Source of the DNA: Ethanoligenens harbinense YUAN-3
GTDB lineage: Bacteria; Bacillota; Clostridia; Oscillospirales; Ethanoligenentaceae
Assembly (NCBI RefSeq): GCF_000178115.2
Contig: NC_014828.1
Span: forward strand, 891,501 to 955,500
Direction of reading: 5' to 3'
Length of the DNA stretch: 64,000 nucleotides
In this document: piece after piece, positions 44,203 through 55,400 of the stretch
Layout of the letters: every line of letters begins with the position of its first letter
Numbering within the stretch: the stretch's first letter is position 1
Translations under genes and position numbers: made by a program
Notes under the pieces: generated by a model
Told to the model about the DNA's origin: nothing
Databases searched by the model: none
Seen by the model: the letters and a program-made list of their open reading frames with translations, nothing else

Positions 44203-44385
44203 GTTGAGCGGCTATGTGATTTGTTTGTGTCAGAATCGCTCCGCCGAAAGGTTTTTGCCGGGCCGCGTGGCGGATCGCTGGAAGCTGTGTTTCCGCTCCC
44301 GTGTGTTTTTTCCGGTCGATTTGCCGAGCGGAGAAAAGCGCCGTCCTGTTTGTCGTTCCTTCCGGCAGCGGGGCGGGAACGGGGA

Positions 44386-45303
44386 TCAGGCATGCACCTT
44401 CGACTTGATGGAGTCGTAAAACGTTTTGGCTACGTCTTCATAGTTCTGTTTGTTCACATCCACTTTCGCGTTGAGCTGCGTCATGGTTTTGGTGTTGATC
44501 AAAGCGGAAACCTTGTTGAGTACGGTCGCAATCTTCGCGTTTTTGTCCAGCACCTGCTTGCGCACCACGGGGGCAAGGTTGTATGGTGGCCAGACATGCT
44601 TATCATCTTCCAGAACGAGAAATTTTGAGGTGTCCGACAACTGGCCTTCGGTCGCGTAGGCGACGGTTACGTCGGCTTTGTCGTTGGCAAGGATCTGATA
44701 TTTCAGGCCGTTGTCATAGGTCTGCTCGGATTTGAAATGAAACGGGCCGTACGCCACGGTTAGAGCCGGCATGCCGTCGCTGCGCTGGTCGAATGGGTCC
44801 TGCGAAGCGAACCGGATCTGGCTGGCGCCCTTCTGGAGGTCGGAAATGGTCCGGATGTTGTATTTGGCGGAAGCTGCTTGGGTTATGACCAGGCACTGGG
44901 AATCGTTCGCGGGGGAATAGTTGAGCCAGACGAGGTTGAATTGCTTGAGGTAATCGACTTTTACCGTATTATACACATTTTGGGGATCGGTGATCAGAGG
45001 CAGCTTGAGAACAGCCAGCAGTCCGGTGCTCGTATATTCTGGATAGAGATCAATCTGCCCGCTGGTGAGAGCGCTGTGTATGAGCGTACTGTTGATTTTA
45101 AATTTCCGGTTTACATGGAAACCGTTGTCTTTCAGCGCGAGCGCATACACTTCGGCTACGAGCAGATTTTCCGTGGAATCCTTGGAGCCGATGGTTACGG
45201 TCGTGCCGGACGAGTTGCCGTTTTTTGTGCAGGCCCCCAGTGTGAACACCGTTGCAGCGGTCAACAGGAGAGAGATTGCCGACCGGATTGTTTTTTTCAT
45301 CAT
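44386..45303 (-). CDS. Orphan osmoprotectant-type ABC substrate-binding lipoprotein (OpuC/OsmF class)
   Basis: The 305-residue lipoprotein has a lipobox LGAC near residue 26. The glycine betaine/choline-binding fold follows: VTIGSKDSTENLLVAEVYAL, IDLYPEYTSTGLLAVL and VWLNYSPANDSQCLVIT. ATG 45303 follows AGAGGAG. The usual permease and ATPase genes are absent on both sides, so it either feeds a transporter encoded elsewhere or acts as a sensor or scavenger. Confidence 0.88.
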   Translation of the reverse strand: MMKKTIRSAISLLLTAATVFTLGACTKNGNSSGTTVTIGSKDSTENLLVAEVYALALKDNGFHVNRKFKINSTLIHSALTSGQIDLYPEYTSTGLLAVLKLPLITDPQNVYNTVKVDYLKQFNLVWLNYSPANDSQCLVITQAASAKYNIRTISDLQKGASQIRFASQDPFDQRSDGMPALTVAYGPFHFKSEQTYDNGLKYQILANDKADVTVAYATEGQLSDTSKFLVLEDDKHVWPPYNLAPVVRKQVLDKNAKIATVLNKVSALINTKTMTQLNAKVDVNKQNYEDVAKTFYDSIKSKVHA

Positions 45304-45936
45304 GCACACACTCCTCTGGTTGAAGTTGCATTGTTATCGCAGGCGCGCACTTGCCGCCCGGCGTGCGGTTCCGTAACAGACGCGCGGGGTCGGCCGGCAG
45401 CGAAAGGACGGCGCCTGAAGGGCCGCCGTAAGGAGGCGTATGACGCACTTGCGGTGTGAAAACCCGGCTGTGGATTTTCCGTCCGTATCAGGTGATCCGG
45501 TTCCGTTCCTTTCTGGTGCGGCCCTTGTTTATGGAAATAGTAAGGGCTTTTCTATCGGATGTCAATATTTATTTCCGGTTTTTGGATAACCGCTGTCCGG
45601 CTTGCAGATACACATGGGTATGCATGCACCGTGAAAAACAACAGGATGCAGAGCGATGCTCCATTGATATGGAAAAATTAAATAAGAATAGAATGAAATA
45701 TAAAAAGACATGCGAATGAAAGCGCATTTTATGAGTCAACCGGCGTTCCGTCTGTTGATTTTTAGGCGTTTGTGCCGAAATAGTATATAGATCGATCCGA
45801 TGCGGCAATTCCCGTGGAATCGTATTATACCCGCTGCCCTTTGTGGTGTGAATTTTTTCTGCATCGGTATCAATGAAATGTCCTGTTCTGGGTCGCTCAT
45901 TGCTCGGATGCCAACATGGAAAGGCGGACAAACCGA
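45304..45936. other. Intergenic region between divergent lipoprotein genes
   Basis: About 630 bases, GC-rich to 45540 and AT-rich after that. It should hold both divergent promoters, but I found no convincing -35/-10 pair and no gene with a plausible protein pattern. Confidence 0.5.
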
Positions 45937-46992
45937 ATGAAACGAATCGCCGTACTGCTGGCGGCTGCGCTTGGGGTTACTGTTCTTTGCAGTGCATGTT
46001 CAAATGGGAAAAGGCCTTCCGCTCCGTCTTCCGCCACGGTCTATAAGGTGGGCATGGTGTGCAATATGGCAGTCAATGACCAATCATTCAACCAGTCTGC
46101 ATGGTCGGGCCTGCAGGCATTGCATCGGCTTGCTCCTTCCTTTCAGGTGGGGTATCTGATCGGCGGCACAACCTCCGTTGTAGATGACCGGGGTTGTTTC
46201 GACCGGTTTGCCCAGTCGGGATATGATCTGGTTTGGGGCATGAGTTTTCTAATGAAAGACAGCATCGTGTCCGCGGCACAGGCCTATCCGTATGTGCATT
46301 TTGCCCTTGTGGACGAATCGGTGCCAAATGCGCCGGCCAACCTTACCTGCCTGACCTTTCGCTCGCAGGAGGCGGCGTTTCTTGTCGGGTATATCGCCGC
46401 GCTGAAAACGGGAAGCGGAGAGGTCGGGTTTGTCGGGGGCGTCCGGGGGGCGGCGATCGACCAGTTCGAGTATGGTTTCCGCGCGGGGGTGGCTTATGGA
46501 GCCAAACAGAAGGGGAAACGTGTAGAGATGGATGTTCAATATGCCGATTCCTTTACCGATTCCGATCTGGGGCGGCGCATCGCAAAGGGGATGTATGACG
46601 AAGGCTGTGACATCATCTTTGCTGCGGCCGGCAACGTGGGAAAGGGCGTGATTGACCAGGCGAAACAGTCTGGAAAACTGGCCGAAGGCGTCGATCTGAA
46701 CCAGTCCTATCTGGCACCCGATAACGTCTTGACCTCGGCGCTGAAAAACGTGGGCGACGCAATGAGCAACCTTTCCCAGAACATCCGCAGCGGGGAAAAC
46801 GACAGCGGTAAAACCATTGAGTATGGGCTGAAAGAAGACGCAGTTGGCATTCCCTATACCGATCAGGCCGTTCAGATGTGCGGGGAGGACGTGCTGGAGG
46901 AAACGAAAGTTGTTCAGAATTCGATTATCCAGGGAACGGTCGTGCCGCCGGCGACCGCGTCGGATTTCAACCACTTCATGAGCAGTATGTGA
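45937..46992 (+). CDS. BMP-family lipoprotein (PnrA-like nucleoside-binding)
   Basis: The 351-residue protein has a lipoprotein signal ending CSAC and the basic-membrane-protein fold: KVGMVCNMAVNDQSFNQSAW, VGFVGGVRGAAIDQFEYGF, and the typical DIIFAAAGNVGKGVIDQAK. Family members bind purine nucleosides for ABC import. No transporter genes follow. Instead a GGDEF-EAL receptor with an extracellular domain comes 76 bases downstream, so it may report a ligand to that receptor. ATG 45937 is used; ATG 45916 is also in frame. Confidence 0.9.
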   Translation: MKRIAVLLAAALGVTVLCSACSNGKRPSAPSSATVYKVGMVCNMAVNDQSFNQSAWSGLQALHRLAPSFQVGYLIGGTTSVVDDRGCFDRFAQSGYDLVWGMSFLMKDSIVSAAQAYPYVHFALVDESVPNAPANLTCLTFRSQEAAFLVGYIAALKTGSGEVGFVGGVRGAAIDQFEYGFRAGVAYGAKQKGKRVEMDVQYADSFTDSDLGRRIAKGMYDEGCDIIFAAAGNVGKGVIDQAKQSGKLAEGVDLNQSYLAPDNVLTSALKNVGDAMSNLSQNIRSGENDSGKTIEYGLKEDAVGIPYTDQAVQMCGEDVLEETKVVQNSIIQGTVVPPATASDFNHFMSSM

Positions 46993-47068
46993 ACCATCGC
47001 ACGATTGGAGACATATCCGGTGCTCTTGCGCGGCCGCGCTTAAAATAACAACGATATGGGTGGCAACG

Positions 47069-49666
47069 ATGGCAAAACGGGAAAAAAGGCTGTTCACGAG
47101 GAATTTGTTCAAAGGGATCCGGTTTCATATTGTATTGCCTGTCACGCTGCTGATGCTGGGTTATGCGGTGGTTGCGATTCTGTTGCAAATCTACAGTCTG
47201 AACACGCTTAATATGTACAATCTCCAGAACAGCCTGCGCGGGCAGTCCAATTTTACTATGCAGCTGCTTGACCAGCTGTATCCCGGCGAGTGGGCAAACA
47301 TTGGAGGAGCTTTGTATAAAGGGGATCACCGCGTTACCGGCGATACGGCCATTGTCGATATGGTGCAACGTGAAACAGGATATGCCGCCACGATCTATGA
47401 GGGCGTTTGGAGCGTTTCCACCAATATTGCGAACGGAAACCAGCGTCTGCTGGGATTTCCCATGGACAAAGCGGCGTCGTCGAGCGTGCTGACCCGCGGA
47501 AAGCAGTATCTTGGGATCGTGAAGATCGCGGATGTACCCTATATCGGGTATTACGTACCGCTCAAGGATGCGGATGGGAATGTGGTGGGGGCCATTCTGA
47601 CCGCCAAATCGCAGGAGGAAGAGCGGACGATGATACAAAACCAGGTGACCAGCCTGCTGGTCGTTCTGGTTGCGCTGTTGATGATAGCCATCTTTCTGGT
47701 TCTGCTTTCGGCCATGTTTATCACCAACCCGCTGGATTTTATCGTGCGGTCCATGGATATTGCAAAAGACGGCGTGTATTCCTTTCCGTTTCCTGAAAAA
47801 CTGCGCAGGCGCACGGACGAGATCGGGAAGCTGGTCCGTTCTTTTGAGCGCTTGTTTGACAGGATCGACGGGTACCTGAATGCGCAGAAGCTCATCACGG
47901 AAACGTCCACCGATTTCATCTCTGTAAACCGTACGAATTTAAACGCGAAACTGGATAGCGCGGTCATGCGGATTGGAAGCCTGTTGCAGATAGACACCGT
48001 GTGCATCTGCCTGGATGGCACGGGGGAAGGAAGCGCGGCAATCCGGAGTGAGTGGCACCGGCCGAATGCATCGGGGGCGCAGCACTTCCCCGTGCGATAT
48101 GCCGACTTTTTCAGCAAGGACCAGGTTCATATCCTTCCAGACATCCATTCTCTGCCGGAAGAAGAGGCCGTGTTTAAACAACAGTTGCTGGATCTTGGTT
48201 TGCGGTGCCTGCTTTCGGTTCCCGTTCTCATCAACAGCGGTCCGGCGGGGCGTCTGATTCTGGCGTCCGGCACGTCCGGCTGTGAATGGGACACCGGCCG
48301 GGTCAATGTCATCCGCGCTTTGGCCCAGATCATTGCAGACGGTTTGGCAAAGGTGCGGGCATATGAAAAGATCGAGTTTATGGCCTATTATGATAACCTG
48401 ACAAAACTGCCGAACCGCTCGATGTTCTACAAAGAAGCAGGGACAGCCATCCGGGCTGCCCAGCAGGGCGCAAGGCAAGTCGGCGTCATGTTCCTGGATC
48501 TCGATTCGTTCAAGTCGATCAACGACACCATGGGCCACCAGACCGGGGACAGGCTGATACGGGATGTGGCGCAGACACTTTCCCGGCAGTTATCGGATAT
48601 GGCCGTGCTGGCCCGTTTTGGCGGAGATGAATTTTTGGTTTTGTGCCCCGCCGGGCAGGGAGAAGCGGAAATCCGCATGATCGCCGACAGGATTATGACG
48701 GTTTTTAAGCGCCCGTTCCTTATTAAGGGCAATGAGGTCTTCATAACGGCCAGCATGGGAATCGCTCTCTTCCCACAAGACGGGGAAGACCCCGAATCCC
48801 TGATCAAGCATGCCGATATCGCGATGTATCAGGCAAAAGAAAAGGGAAAAAACCAATATGCGATTTGTTCTGCGGAAATGAAAAGGGTCGTGCAGGAGAA
48901 CGTGCTGCTCGCAAACGACCTTTACCACGCGCTGGACCGTAATGAACTGGAGGTCTATTATCAGCCACAGGTGGACATCCGGTTCGGCAGGATCGTGGGG
49001 CTGGAAGCGCTGCTGCGGTGGCACCATCCTTCGCTGGGTATGGTTCCGCCATCGGTCTTCGTCCCTCTTGCGGAACAAACCGGGCTCATCAATCCCATCG
49101 GCCGCTGGGTGCTGGAAACGGCGTGCAGGCAGTGCCGGCGTTGGTATGAAGGTGACCAGCCGGTTCATATGGCGGTCAATATTTCTATTGTGCAGCTGCT
49201 CAACGCAGATGTGGCGGACCAGATCTCTCGTATTCTCCGGCAAACAGGGCTGGAACCGCATGCCCTGGAGCTGGAAGTTACCGAGAGCGTGACTCTGCGG
49301 GAAACGGAGGCTACCATCTACGTCCTCCAACAACTGAAAGCGCTGGGCATCAGCCTGTCCATTGATGATTTCGGTACGAAGTATTCCTCTCTGAACCGAT
49401 TGAAACAGCTTCCGATTGATAAACTGAAAATGGACATCCAGTTTGTCCGGGGAATCGGCAGGGGAGAGAAGGACAGAGCCATCGTACGAGCAATCATCAA
49501 TCTGGCAAAGAGTCTGGATCTGCGGCTAATCGCCGAAGGGGTGGAGACCCAGGCTGAATGGGACTTTTTAAAGGAAAATCTATGCAACGAAGTGCAGGGA
49601 TATTATTATTACAAACCGATGCCGGCAGAACAATGCGGCGCAATCTTGAAGCATCACAATGGGTGA
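47069..49666 (+). CDS. Membrane GGDEF-EAL protein with extracellular Cache-like and GAF-like domains
   Basis: The 865-residue protein has TM1 (about 20-42), an extracellular Cache-like domain (about 45-190), TM2 (about 195-220), a HAMP-like region, a GAF-like domain (about 290-425), GGDEF (about 430-600) and EAL (about 615-865). RFGGDEF is intact, so cyclase activity is possible. EALLRW, NIS, and DDFGTKYSSL are also intact, so phosphodiesterase activity is possible. It may set the cyclic di-GMP level read by the PilZ glycosyltransferase at 41-43 kb. ATG 47069 is preferred over GTG 47060. Confidence 0.94.
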   Translation: MAKREKRLFTRNLFKGIRFHIVLPVTLLMLGYAVVAILLQIYSLNTLNMYNLQNSLRGQSNFTMQLLDQLYPGEWANIGGALYKGDHRVTGDTAIVDMVQRETGYAATIYEGVWSVSTNIANGNQRLLGFPMDKAASSSVLTRGKQYLGIVKIADVPYIGYYVPLKDADGNVVGAILTAKSQEEERTMIQNQVTSLLVVLVALLMIAIFLVLLSAMFITNPLDFIVRSMDIAKDGVYSFPFPEKLRRRTDEIGKLVRSFERLFDRIDGYLNAQKLITETSTDFISVNRTNLNAKLDSAVMRIGSLLQIDTVCICLDGTGEGSAAIRSEWHRPNASGAQHFPVRYADFFSKDQVHILPDIHSLPEEEAVFKQQLLDLGLRCLLSVPVLINSGPAGRLILASGTSGCEWDTGRVNVIRALAQIIADGLAKVRAYEKIEFMAYYDNLTKLPNRSMFYKEAGTAIRAAQQGARQVGVMFLDLDSFKSINDTMGHQTGDRLIRDVAQTLSRQLSDMAVLARFGGDEFLVLCPAGQGEAEIRMIADRIMTVFKRPFLIKGNEVFITASMGIALFPQDGEDPESLIKHADIAMYQAKEKGKNQYAICSAEMKRVVQENVLLANDLYHALDRNELEVYYQPQVDIRFGRIVGLEALLRWHHPSLGMVPPSVFVPLAEQTGLINPIGRWVLETACRQCRRWYEGDQPVHMAVNISIVQLLNADVADQISRILRQTGLEPHALELEVTESVTLRETEATIYVLQQLKALGISLSIDDFGTKYSSLNRLKQLPIDKLKMDIQFVRGIGRGEKDRAIVRAIINLAKSLDLRLIAEGVETQAEWDFLKENLCNEVQGYYYYKPMPAEQCGAILKHHNG

Positions 49667-49699
49667 ACCGTTATGTTGCCGGTCGTGCGAAAAACACCG

Positions 49700-50251
49700 C
49701 TTCAGCGTAAAGCTACAGCAATATTGCCGTGGAGATACTTGTCCTGCGTTGTGAGGTCGCGTATTTCCTGTTCCAGCCGAGCTTTGCTCTCATTTAACGC
49801 TGGCTTTGCGGATGAGCACCGCCAATTCTTCCGGTTCCGCAGCAAGTAGGATCTGTGGCGTCGGATACGCCGCCCAAACGGCGAGTGAACCTGCTCCTCC
49901 GACATCTGCAAAAACTTTGTCATAGTCGGGGAATATCTGATCCAGTAGGGCCGTCAGGCGGTTCTTGAAGCGGGTTATATTGCACATCAGCTCCGAACGC
50001 TGCCGGCAAAGCAGGCGCAGTCCGCGCATGGCATCCATTGGCACCTGCGAAGGGCGCAGTACCTTGACACGATGCGGCATGGCGAGTTTGTAAGTATCCA
50101 CTCTGTCAGTTTTGAGCTTTCTGACCTGAATGTTTTTCAACGCATTGCTCTGGAGGGGGGTGATAACAATGACCTCATAACCGTTTTCCTGAAAGAACTG
50201 AAACAGTAGTAAATGGTAATGTGATGTCGATTCCACTGTACCTGCACGCAA
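49700..50251 (-). pseudogene. IS110-family transposase remnant
   Basis: Read leftward, the frame gives the IS110 DEDD-domain pattern VESTSHYHLLLFQFFQENGY, EVIVITPLQSNALKNIQVRK and LKTDRVDTYKLA, then a stop at 49790. A further piece in another frame (LNESKARLEQEIRDLT) runs to about 49702. The first roughly 50 residues and the Tnp_IS110 C-terminal domain are missing. A CCAAAGGGG/CCCCTTTGG hairpin (50262-50283) borders it. The element is no longer functional. Confidence 0.82.
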
Positions 50252-50425
50252 AGTGAGTGTGCCAAAGGGGTAAGCCCCTTTGGAAACCCGATCGCCTTTT
50301 CAGTCAACGGCGCTTAAGCCTCGTGCCGCCATTCCGTTGCAATATGGCTTGAAACAGGCCGTTTCCCTATGGTACTATGAGTATTGAAATCCGCTAATGG
50401 ATTATTGGGGGAAGGAAACGGACTT

Positions 50426-52102
50426 ATGCAGACAGTCGTTACGGTGTTACTTGGCATATCAGTCATTCTGGGAATTCCTCTCATTATATATTCCAATAAA
50501 AGACGTTCCCAACCCGGTGCGGCCGATTTCATCTGGCTTGCCTTTACGATTATGATTGTCAACGGCGGGTATATCGGGGAAATCAATGCCGGCACGATGC
50601 AGGCTGCTCTTTTCTGGTCAGGTGTCGAACATCTGGCTCTGCCGCTCAACCCCTATTTTTGGCTGGCGATGTGCCTTGACTACACCCGTGCGAGGCATCG
50701 GAAAACCATCCAAAAAATACTGCTGTTTTTTCCGGTATTCTATTATTTCGTATTCTATACCAACGACAGGTTCCACTTGTATATCATAAAATACGATTTT
50801 GTCAGCAACGGCTATTTTTCCGTGCTCGTTTCCGAAAAGGGTCCTGCATTTCTGGTAATCATGCTGGTCATCACCGCTATCGGCATCACCTGTATGGCAC
50901 TCTATTTTCGGGGATACCTGCGGTCGGCGCGGATATACCGAACCAGCTATCTGTTGATGATTCTGGCCTCCGCGCTTCCCTGGGCGGCGGTCTATTTTAA
51001 TATCTATAACGCAACGTTTTTGCGCATTGATTATTATTCTCTGATGATGGTGGCCACCGCCGTTTTATACCTGTTGGGGCTATTCCGTTACAGCATCTTC
51101 AGCACCATGCCGATTGCGACGGAAACGGTTTACCGGCTTTCCGAAGACGCCATCGCGTTGATGGACGGAAACGGGCGCATCACAGATGTAAACGACGCCT
51201 TTCTGCGGCAATACCCGGAAATGAGCCGCTTGACCGCCAAAAGCACAGTAGATGCTTTTTGTGCGCACCATAATGAATTTCGCGGCCTGTCGCCGGAAAC
51301 TCCGGAACTGCATTTTCACCTGTCGTCCGGCGGCAGCACACGGTATTATTCCGCAAAGCTGACCGGCATCTTTTCCGAAAACGGTATCCATGCCGGCAAC
51401 ATCCTGCAAGTGAAGGATATTACCGTTTTTATGGAATACCAGAACCGGCTCCGGCAGTTGGCCGAGCAGGCCACGGAGCGGGCGGATACCAACGAGCTTT
51501 CTTTTTTGCAGGCGCAAATCAGTCCGCATTTCATTAACAATACGCTCGGTGCTATCTCCTCCCTGATTACGCGGGATGACGAAGCCGCGAAAAACCTGGT
51601 GGTGGATTTGAGCGAATACCTCATCCACTGTTACCGCATTGGAAATGCTTCGCCGATGGATTCGCTGAAACACGAGCTGGAGGCCGTGAACACCTATATC
51701 AAAATCATAAAGGTTCGTTTCGGCGGCAGAATCTGCTATGCCGAGCGGGTGGAGGTGCCGATGGACATGATACTGCCGCGTCTGGTGCTCCAGCCGCTGG
51801 TGGAAAACGCCGTGCGGCACGGTGTGCAGTCCAAAAAAGACGGCGGCACCGTCCGACTCAGCACCGTAGGAAAAGATGGTTACGCTTGCTTTGAAATCAG
51901 CGACGACGGCGTCGGAATCAAGCTGGAAAGAATTCAGAACTTGCTTTCCGGAAAAGACGATAAGCAGGGCGTTGGAATGATCAACATTCACAGGCGGCTG
52001 ATCAAATATTATGGCGAAGGCCTGCATATTCAAAGCGGAAACGGAACAGTGATCACTTTCCGCATCCCGCTTACCCAAACGGGAAAAAAGGCTTTCACAT
52101 GA
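50426..52102 (+). CDS. Orphan LytS-like sensor histidine kinase
   Basis: The 558-residue protein has about seven hydrophobic helices (1-225, 7TM-type sensor), a PAS-like region (about 235-345; EDAIALMDGNGRITDVNDAF), and a His_kinase domain with QAQISPHFINNTLGAISSLI. A HATPase domain follows (PLVENAVRHG, DDGVGI). ATG 50426 follows GGAAGGAAA. No response regulator is adjacent, and the gene ends just before the first giant secreted protein and its PhoB-like promoter. A link to that promoter is speculative, since LytS kinases usually pair with LytTR regulators. Confidence 0.92.
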   Translation: MQTVVTVLLGISVILGIPLIIYSNKRRSQPGAADFIWLAFTIMIVNGGYIGEINAGTMQAALFWSGVEHLALPLNPYFWLAMCLDYTRARHRKTIQKILLFFPVFYYFVFYTNDRFHLYIIKYDFVSNGYFSVLVSEKGPAFLVIMLVITAIGITCMALYFRGYLRSARIYRTSYLLMILASALPWAAVYFNIYNATFLRIDYYSLMMVATAVLYLLGLFRYSIFSTMPIATETVYRLSEDAIALMDGNGRITDVNDAFLRQYPEMSRLTAKSTVDAFCAHHNEFRGLSPETPELHFHLSSGGSTRYYSAKLTGIFSENGIHAGNILQVKDITVFMEYQNRLRQLAEQATERADTNELSFLQAQISPHFINNTLGAISSLITRDDEAAKNLVVDLSEYLIHCYRIGNASPMDSLKHELEAVNTYIKIIKVRFGGRICYAERVEVPMDMILPRLVLQPLVENAVRHGVQSKKDGGTVRLSTVGKDGYACFEISDDGVGIKLERIQNLLSGKDDKQGVGMINIHRRLIKYYGEGLHIQSGNGTVITFRIPLTQTGKKAFT

Positions 52103-52216
52103 TTTGGAAGCGTTACAACGTCTTTTACACGTTTCATCTGCGGATAATGGTTCCAACCGTATTACACCAACGCGTTACACACATAACCAGTTGAGGATGA
52201 TCCGTTGTTTCTTATC

Positions 52217-52250
52217 AGAGAGCGCCGATTTCGGCGCTCTCTGCGTTTTG
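52217..52250 (+). terminator. Terminator after the histidine kinase gene
   Basis: CAGAGAGCGCCGA/TCGGCGCTCTCTG stem (52217-52244) followed by CGTTTTG. Confidence 0.8.
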
Positions 52251-52261
52251 TGAAAGGCGCT

Positions 52262-52295
52262 TTGTCAGAATCCTGTCAAAATCGGGTGATAAAAT
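52262..52295 (+). promoter_or_regulatory. PhoB-box-like promoter of the first giant secreted protein
   Basis: TTGTCAG (52262-52268), four bases, CTGTCAA (52273-52279), then exactly 10 bp to TAAAAT (52290-52295). Two 7-bp direct repeats at 11-bp pitch replacing the -35 box are the layout of OmpR/PhoB-activated promoters. The same arrangement recurs at 56579. Confidence 0.65.
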
Positions 52296-52410
52296 GTGTT
52301 TAATCGCCTTATACGAAAAGAATCAGCCGTTTTGCGGGTGTAAAATAAAGCCTGCAGGGATGGAAAACGGAGAGCGGGGCGATGATACCGGCAGACAGGA
52401 GGAAGTATTG

Positions 52411-55400
52411 ATGGCTAAATTCCAAAACAGGCTGTTAAAAGGAGGTACGGTGTTTCTCTCTGTAGCAATCATCATGTCTATGTCCACGTTTGCTTTATGG
52501 GCGAACGCGGATAGCGATACGCAGACCACGCTGGATATCAGCAAGGGTTCGATTTCGATTGGGGACGGTACGGTCAATGGTTACGACAGTGCGGGCGACC
52601 ATATTACAATTCCGAACCAGAAGGGATATATTCTGACGGGCTCTGCCATCGGTACCGCGGACGGCGTTACGATTGATGGTGCCTCGTGTAACATCACCTT
52701 AGACAACCTGACGATTTGTGTCACGGGTGATAATGCCTATGCCGACCGCGCCGGTGCCTTCAAAATTGAGAATGGCGCAAAGGTCAATCTGACCCTTGAG
52801 GGCGCAAATCTGCTGGATACCAGCAACAGCAACAGCGATTATGGCGGTATGGAAGTAGACGCGAACTCATCCGTTACCATCAACGGCACGGGAACGCTTA
52901 TGGCCAAAGGTGATTTTGATTGTCCGGGAATCGGCGGATCTGAAACAGGGACCAACGGCTTGATTCAGATTAACAGCGGTACGGTGACAACAGTCGCGTC
53001 CGGTGACGGCGTGACTGGATGCGGCGGCGGCTTTATGGGAAGCAATGTACCGGTCATAATCAACGGAGGCTCCGTCAACTCGTCGGTGGGCGGCGGCGTG
53101 CGGGACAGCAATGGGAATGCCGAGTATCTGGATACGATTAAGGTTACCGGCCCCAACGGCACCCCGCTTGCGAACACTCTGGTGCAGTATGCGGTTGACG
53201 GCGCGTCGCAATCCATTTCTGCGACAACCGATGCAAACGGGAAACTCTATTTATGGCTGACGCAGGGGCAACACAGCATTTCAATCGCCGACTGTGCCGG
53301 GCAGGTTCTTGCGTCTGTATCCGGCATGGTCGCAAATAACGGCAGCACCGCCATGACTGTGCAGATTGCCTCTAATGTAACAAGCTATGCTGTGCAGTGC
53401 GATGCATCCATGAAAAACGGTACGGTTGCGGTAGATAGAACATCGTATTATACAGGTCAGCCTGTGACGCTTACGGTGGAACCGTTCGACGGCTACCGGC
53501 TGACGACCGGTTCGCTCCAGTGTACCGCGGCGGACGGCAGCAGCGTTCCCTTGACGGAATCCAACGATACATACACTTTTGCTATGCCCGCTTCAAATGT
53601 AACTGTATCCGCCGAATTCGAAGCATTGCCGCTTCATACGGTCTCGTTTGACGCAAATATGCAGGACGGCACACTTACCGCAGACCTACAGACGGCACGA
53701 GCAGGTACGACTGTGACGGTTACGCCGAAACCGGCTGACGGCTATTTTTACGTCGCCGGCACGCTTTCTTACACATACGGTGGTAAGAGCTATCCGATTT
53801 CGTCCGGCAGTTTTATCATGCCGGATGCGGATGTCACGCTTTCGGCGCAATTTGAAAAAAATCTGACAGTGGATACGCAGGGTGGTAGTGTTTCTACAGA
53901 CGCTTCCGGGGGAAAAACCATTGCGTCAAGTGGCAGCTACAGCATCAGCGGGAACGGTGTGACGGGAGGGATCACCGTCGCGGCAAATCTGGGTACGGTC
54001 AACATCACGCTTGATTATTTGAATATCGACATGTCTAATGTAGCCGGCGGCTCACCTTTCACAATCGGGAGAGGTACAACGGTCAATCTGACCGTTGAAG
54101 GCACCAATGTGCTAATAGGCGGTCAAAACATGGCGGGCGTAGCCGTACCGGACGGGGCTGCTCTCGTGATTGACCAAACCAGCACCGGCACGCTCAACGC
54201 AAACGGAAATGGCACTGCCGCAGGTATCGGCGGAAACAGCAACTCGGGAGCCGGCAGCATTACCATCAACGGCGGCACAGTCAATGCTTCTTCCAATGGT
54301 GATGGAGCCGGCATCGGCGGCGGGCGTCTGGGAGGCTGCGGCACAATCACCATCAACGGCGGCAATGTGACCGCACAGGGCGGGGCTTATGGCGAACTGG
54401 AATCAACTGGTGGAGTTTACGGTTCCGTTTATGCCGGGGGGACTGGTATCGGCGGTGGAGCGTGGGGAAACGGTGGACAGATTTCTATTAACGGCGGCCA
54501 TGTCAAAGCCGCTTCTTCCCCCAATTTCGGCGTGTCAATCGGCAACGGTTATGGCGGCAGCGGTGTCACGGTTGCAATTCAGGGCGGAACGGTTCAAACA
54601 GGGTCGGCGACATGGGCCAGTGTCATTGATGCCGCGAGTTGTGTTTTGAACGGCGGGTCCATTTATGTCGGTAAAGCAACGGAGGCCGCGCAATTTAGCG
54701 CCAACCCCGTCAATGCCGGAAACTCCAAAGTGTATCTCGACACAGTGATGGTATGTAATGCAAACGGAAGTGCTCTGAAAAACACCGATGTCACTTATTC
54801 GGTGGACGGCAGTTCTGATGTGGTCGCGTCTACCGATGCTCACGGAATGCTTTACCTTTGGTTGTCTAACGATGATCACATTGTTTCAGTGCACAGTGGT
54901 GATGAGGGAGGCAGCGACGAAACCTTTGTGGACAAAAGCGACAGCACGACAGACAGCATTACACTGGTTGCTGATGATTTTACAGTGACGGTTGCAGACA
55001 CCGCGCACGGCGCGGTTACGGCGAGCAAAACGGTCGCGACGGGCGGAGATACGGTAAAGCTTACGGTCACGCCCGACAACGGCTATTTTCTCAAATCGCT
55101 CACGTACAACGACGGTACGGATCACGACATTTCGGAGAACGCGGACGGCAGTTATTCGTTCACCATGCCTGAAGATGATGTGACGATCAGCGCGCAGTTT
55201 GAACAGGCACCATGTATTGTAACCGTCAGTTCAGCCAATGCGAATGAGGGCACGGTTGCGGTCAGCGGGGCGTCTTCCATAGGAAACGGGGCCTATCTGG
55301 TCAATGGCGGATCGTCGTTTGTCCTATCTGCGATTTCCAAACAGGGTTATACGTTTTCGGGCTGGTATGATGGTAACACAAAAGTGAGCGATGCCCCGAC

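Noticed and set aside
54230-54600. CRISPR-like or minisatellite repeats
   Set aside because: The periodic GGCGG/ATCAACGGCGGC patterns are codons of beta-helix turns, imperfect and in frame, not direct repeats with spacers.
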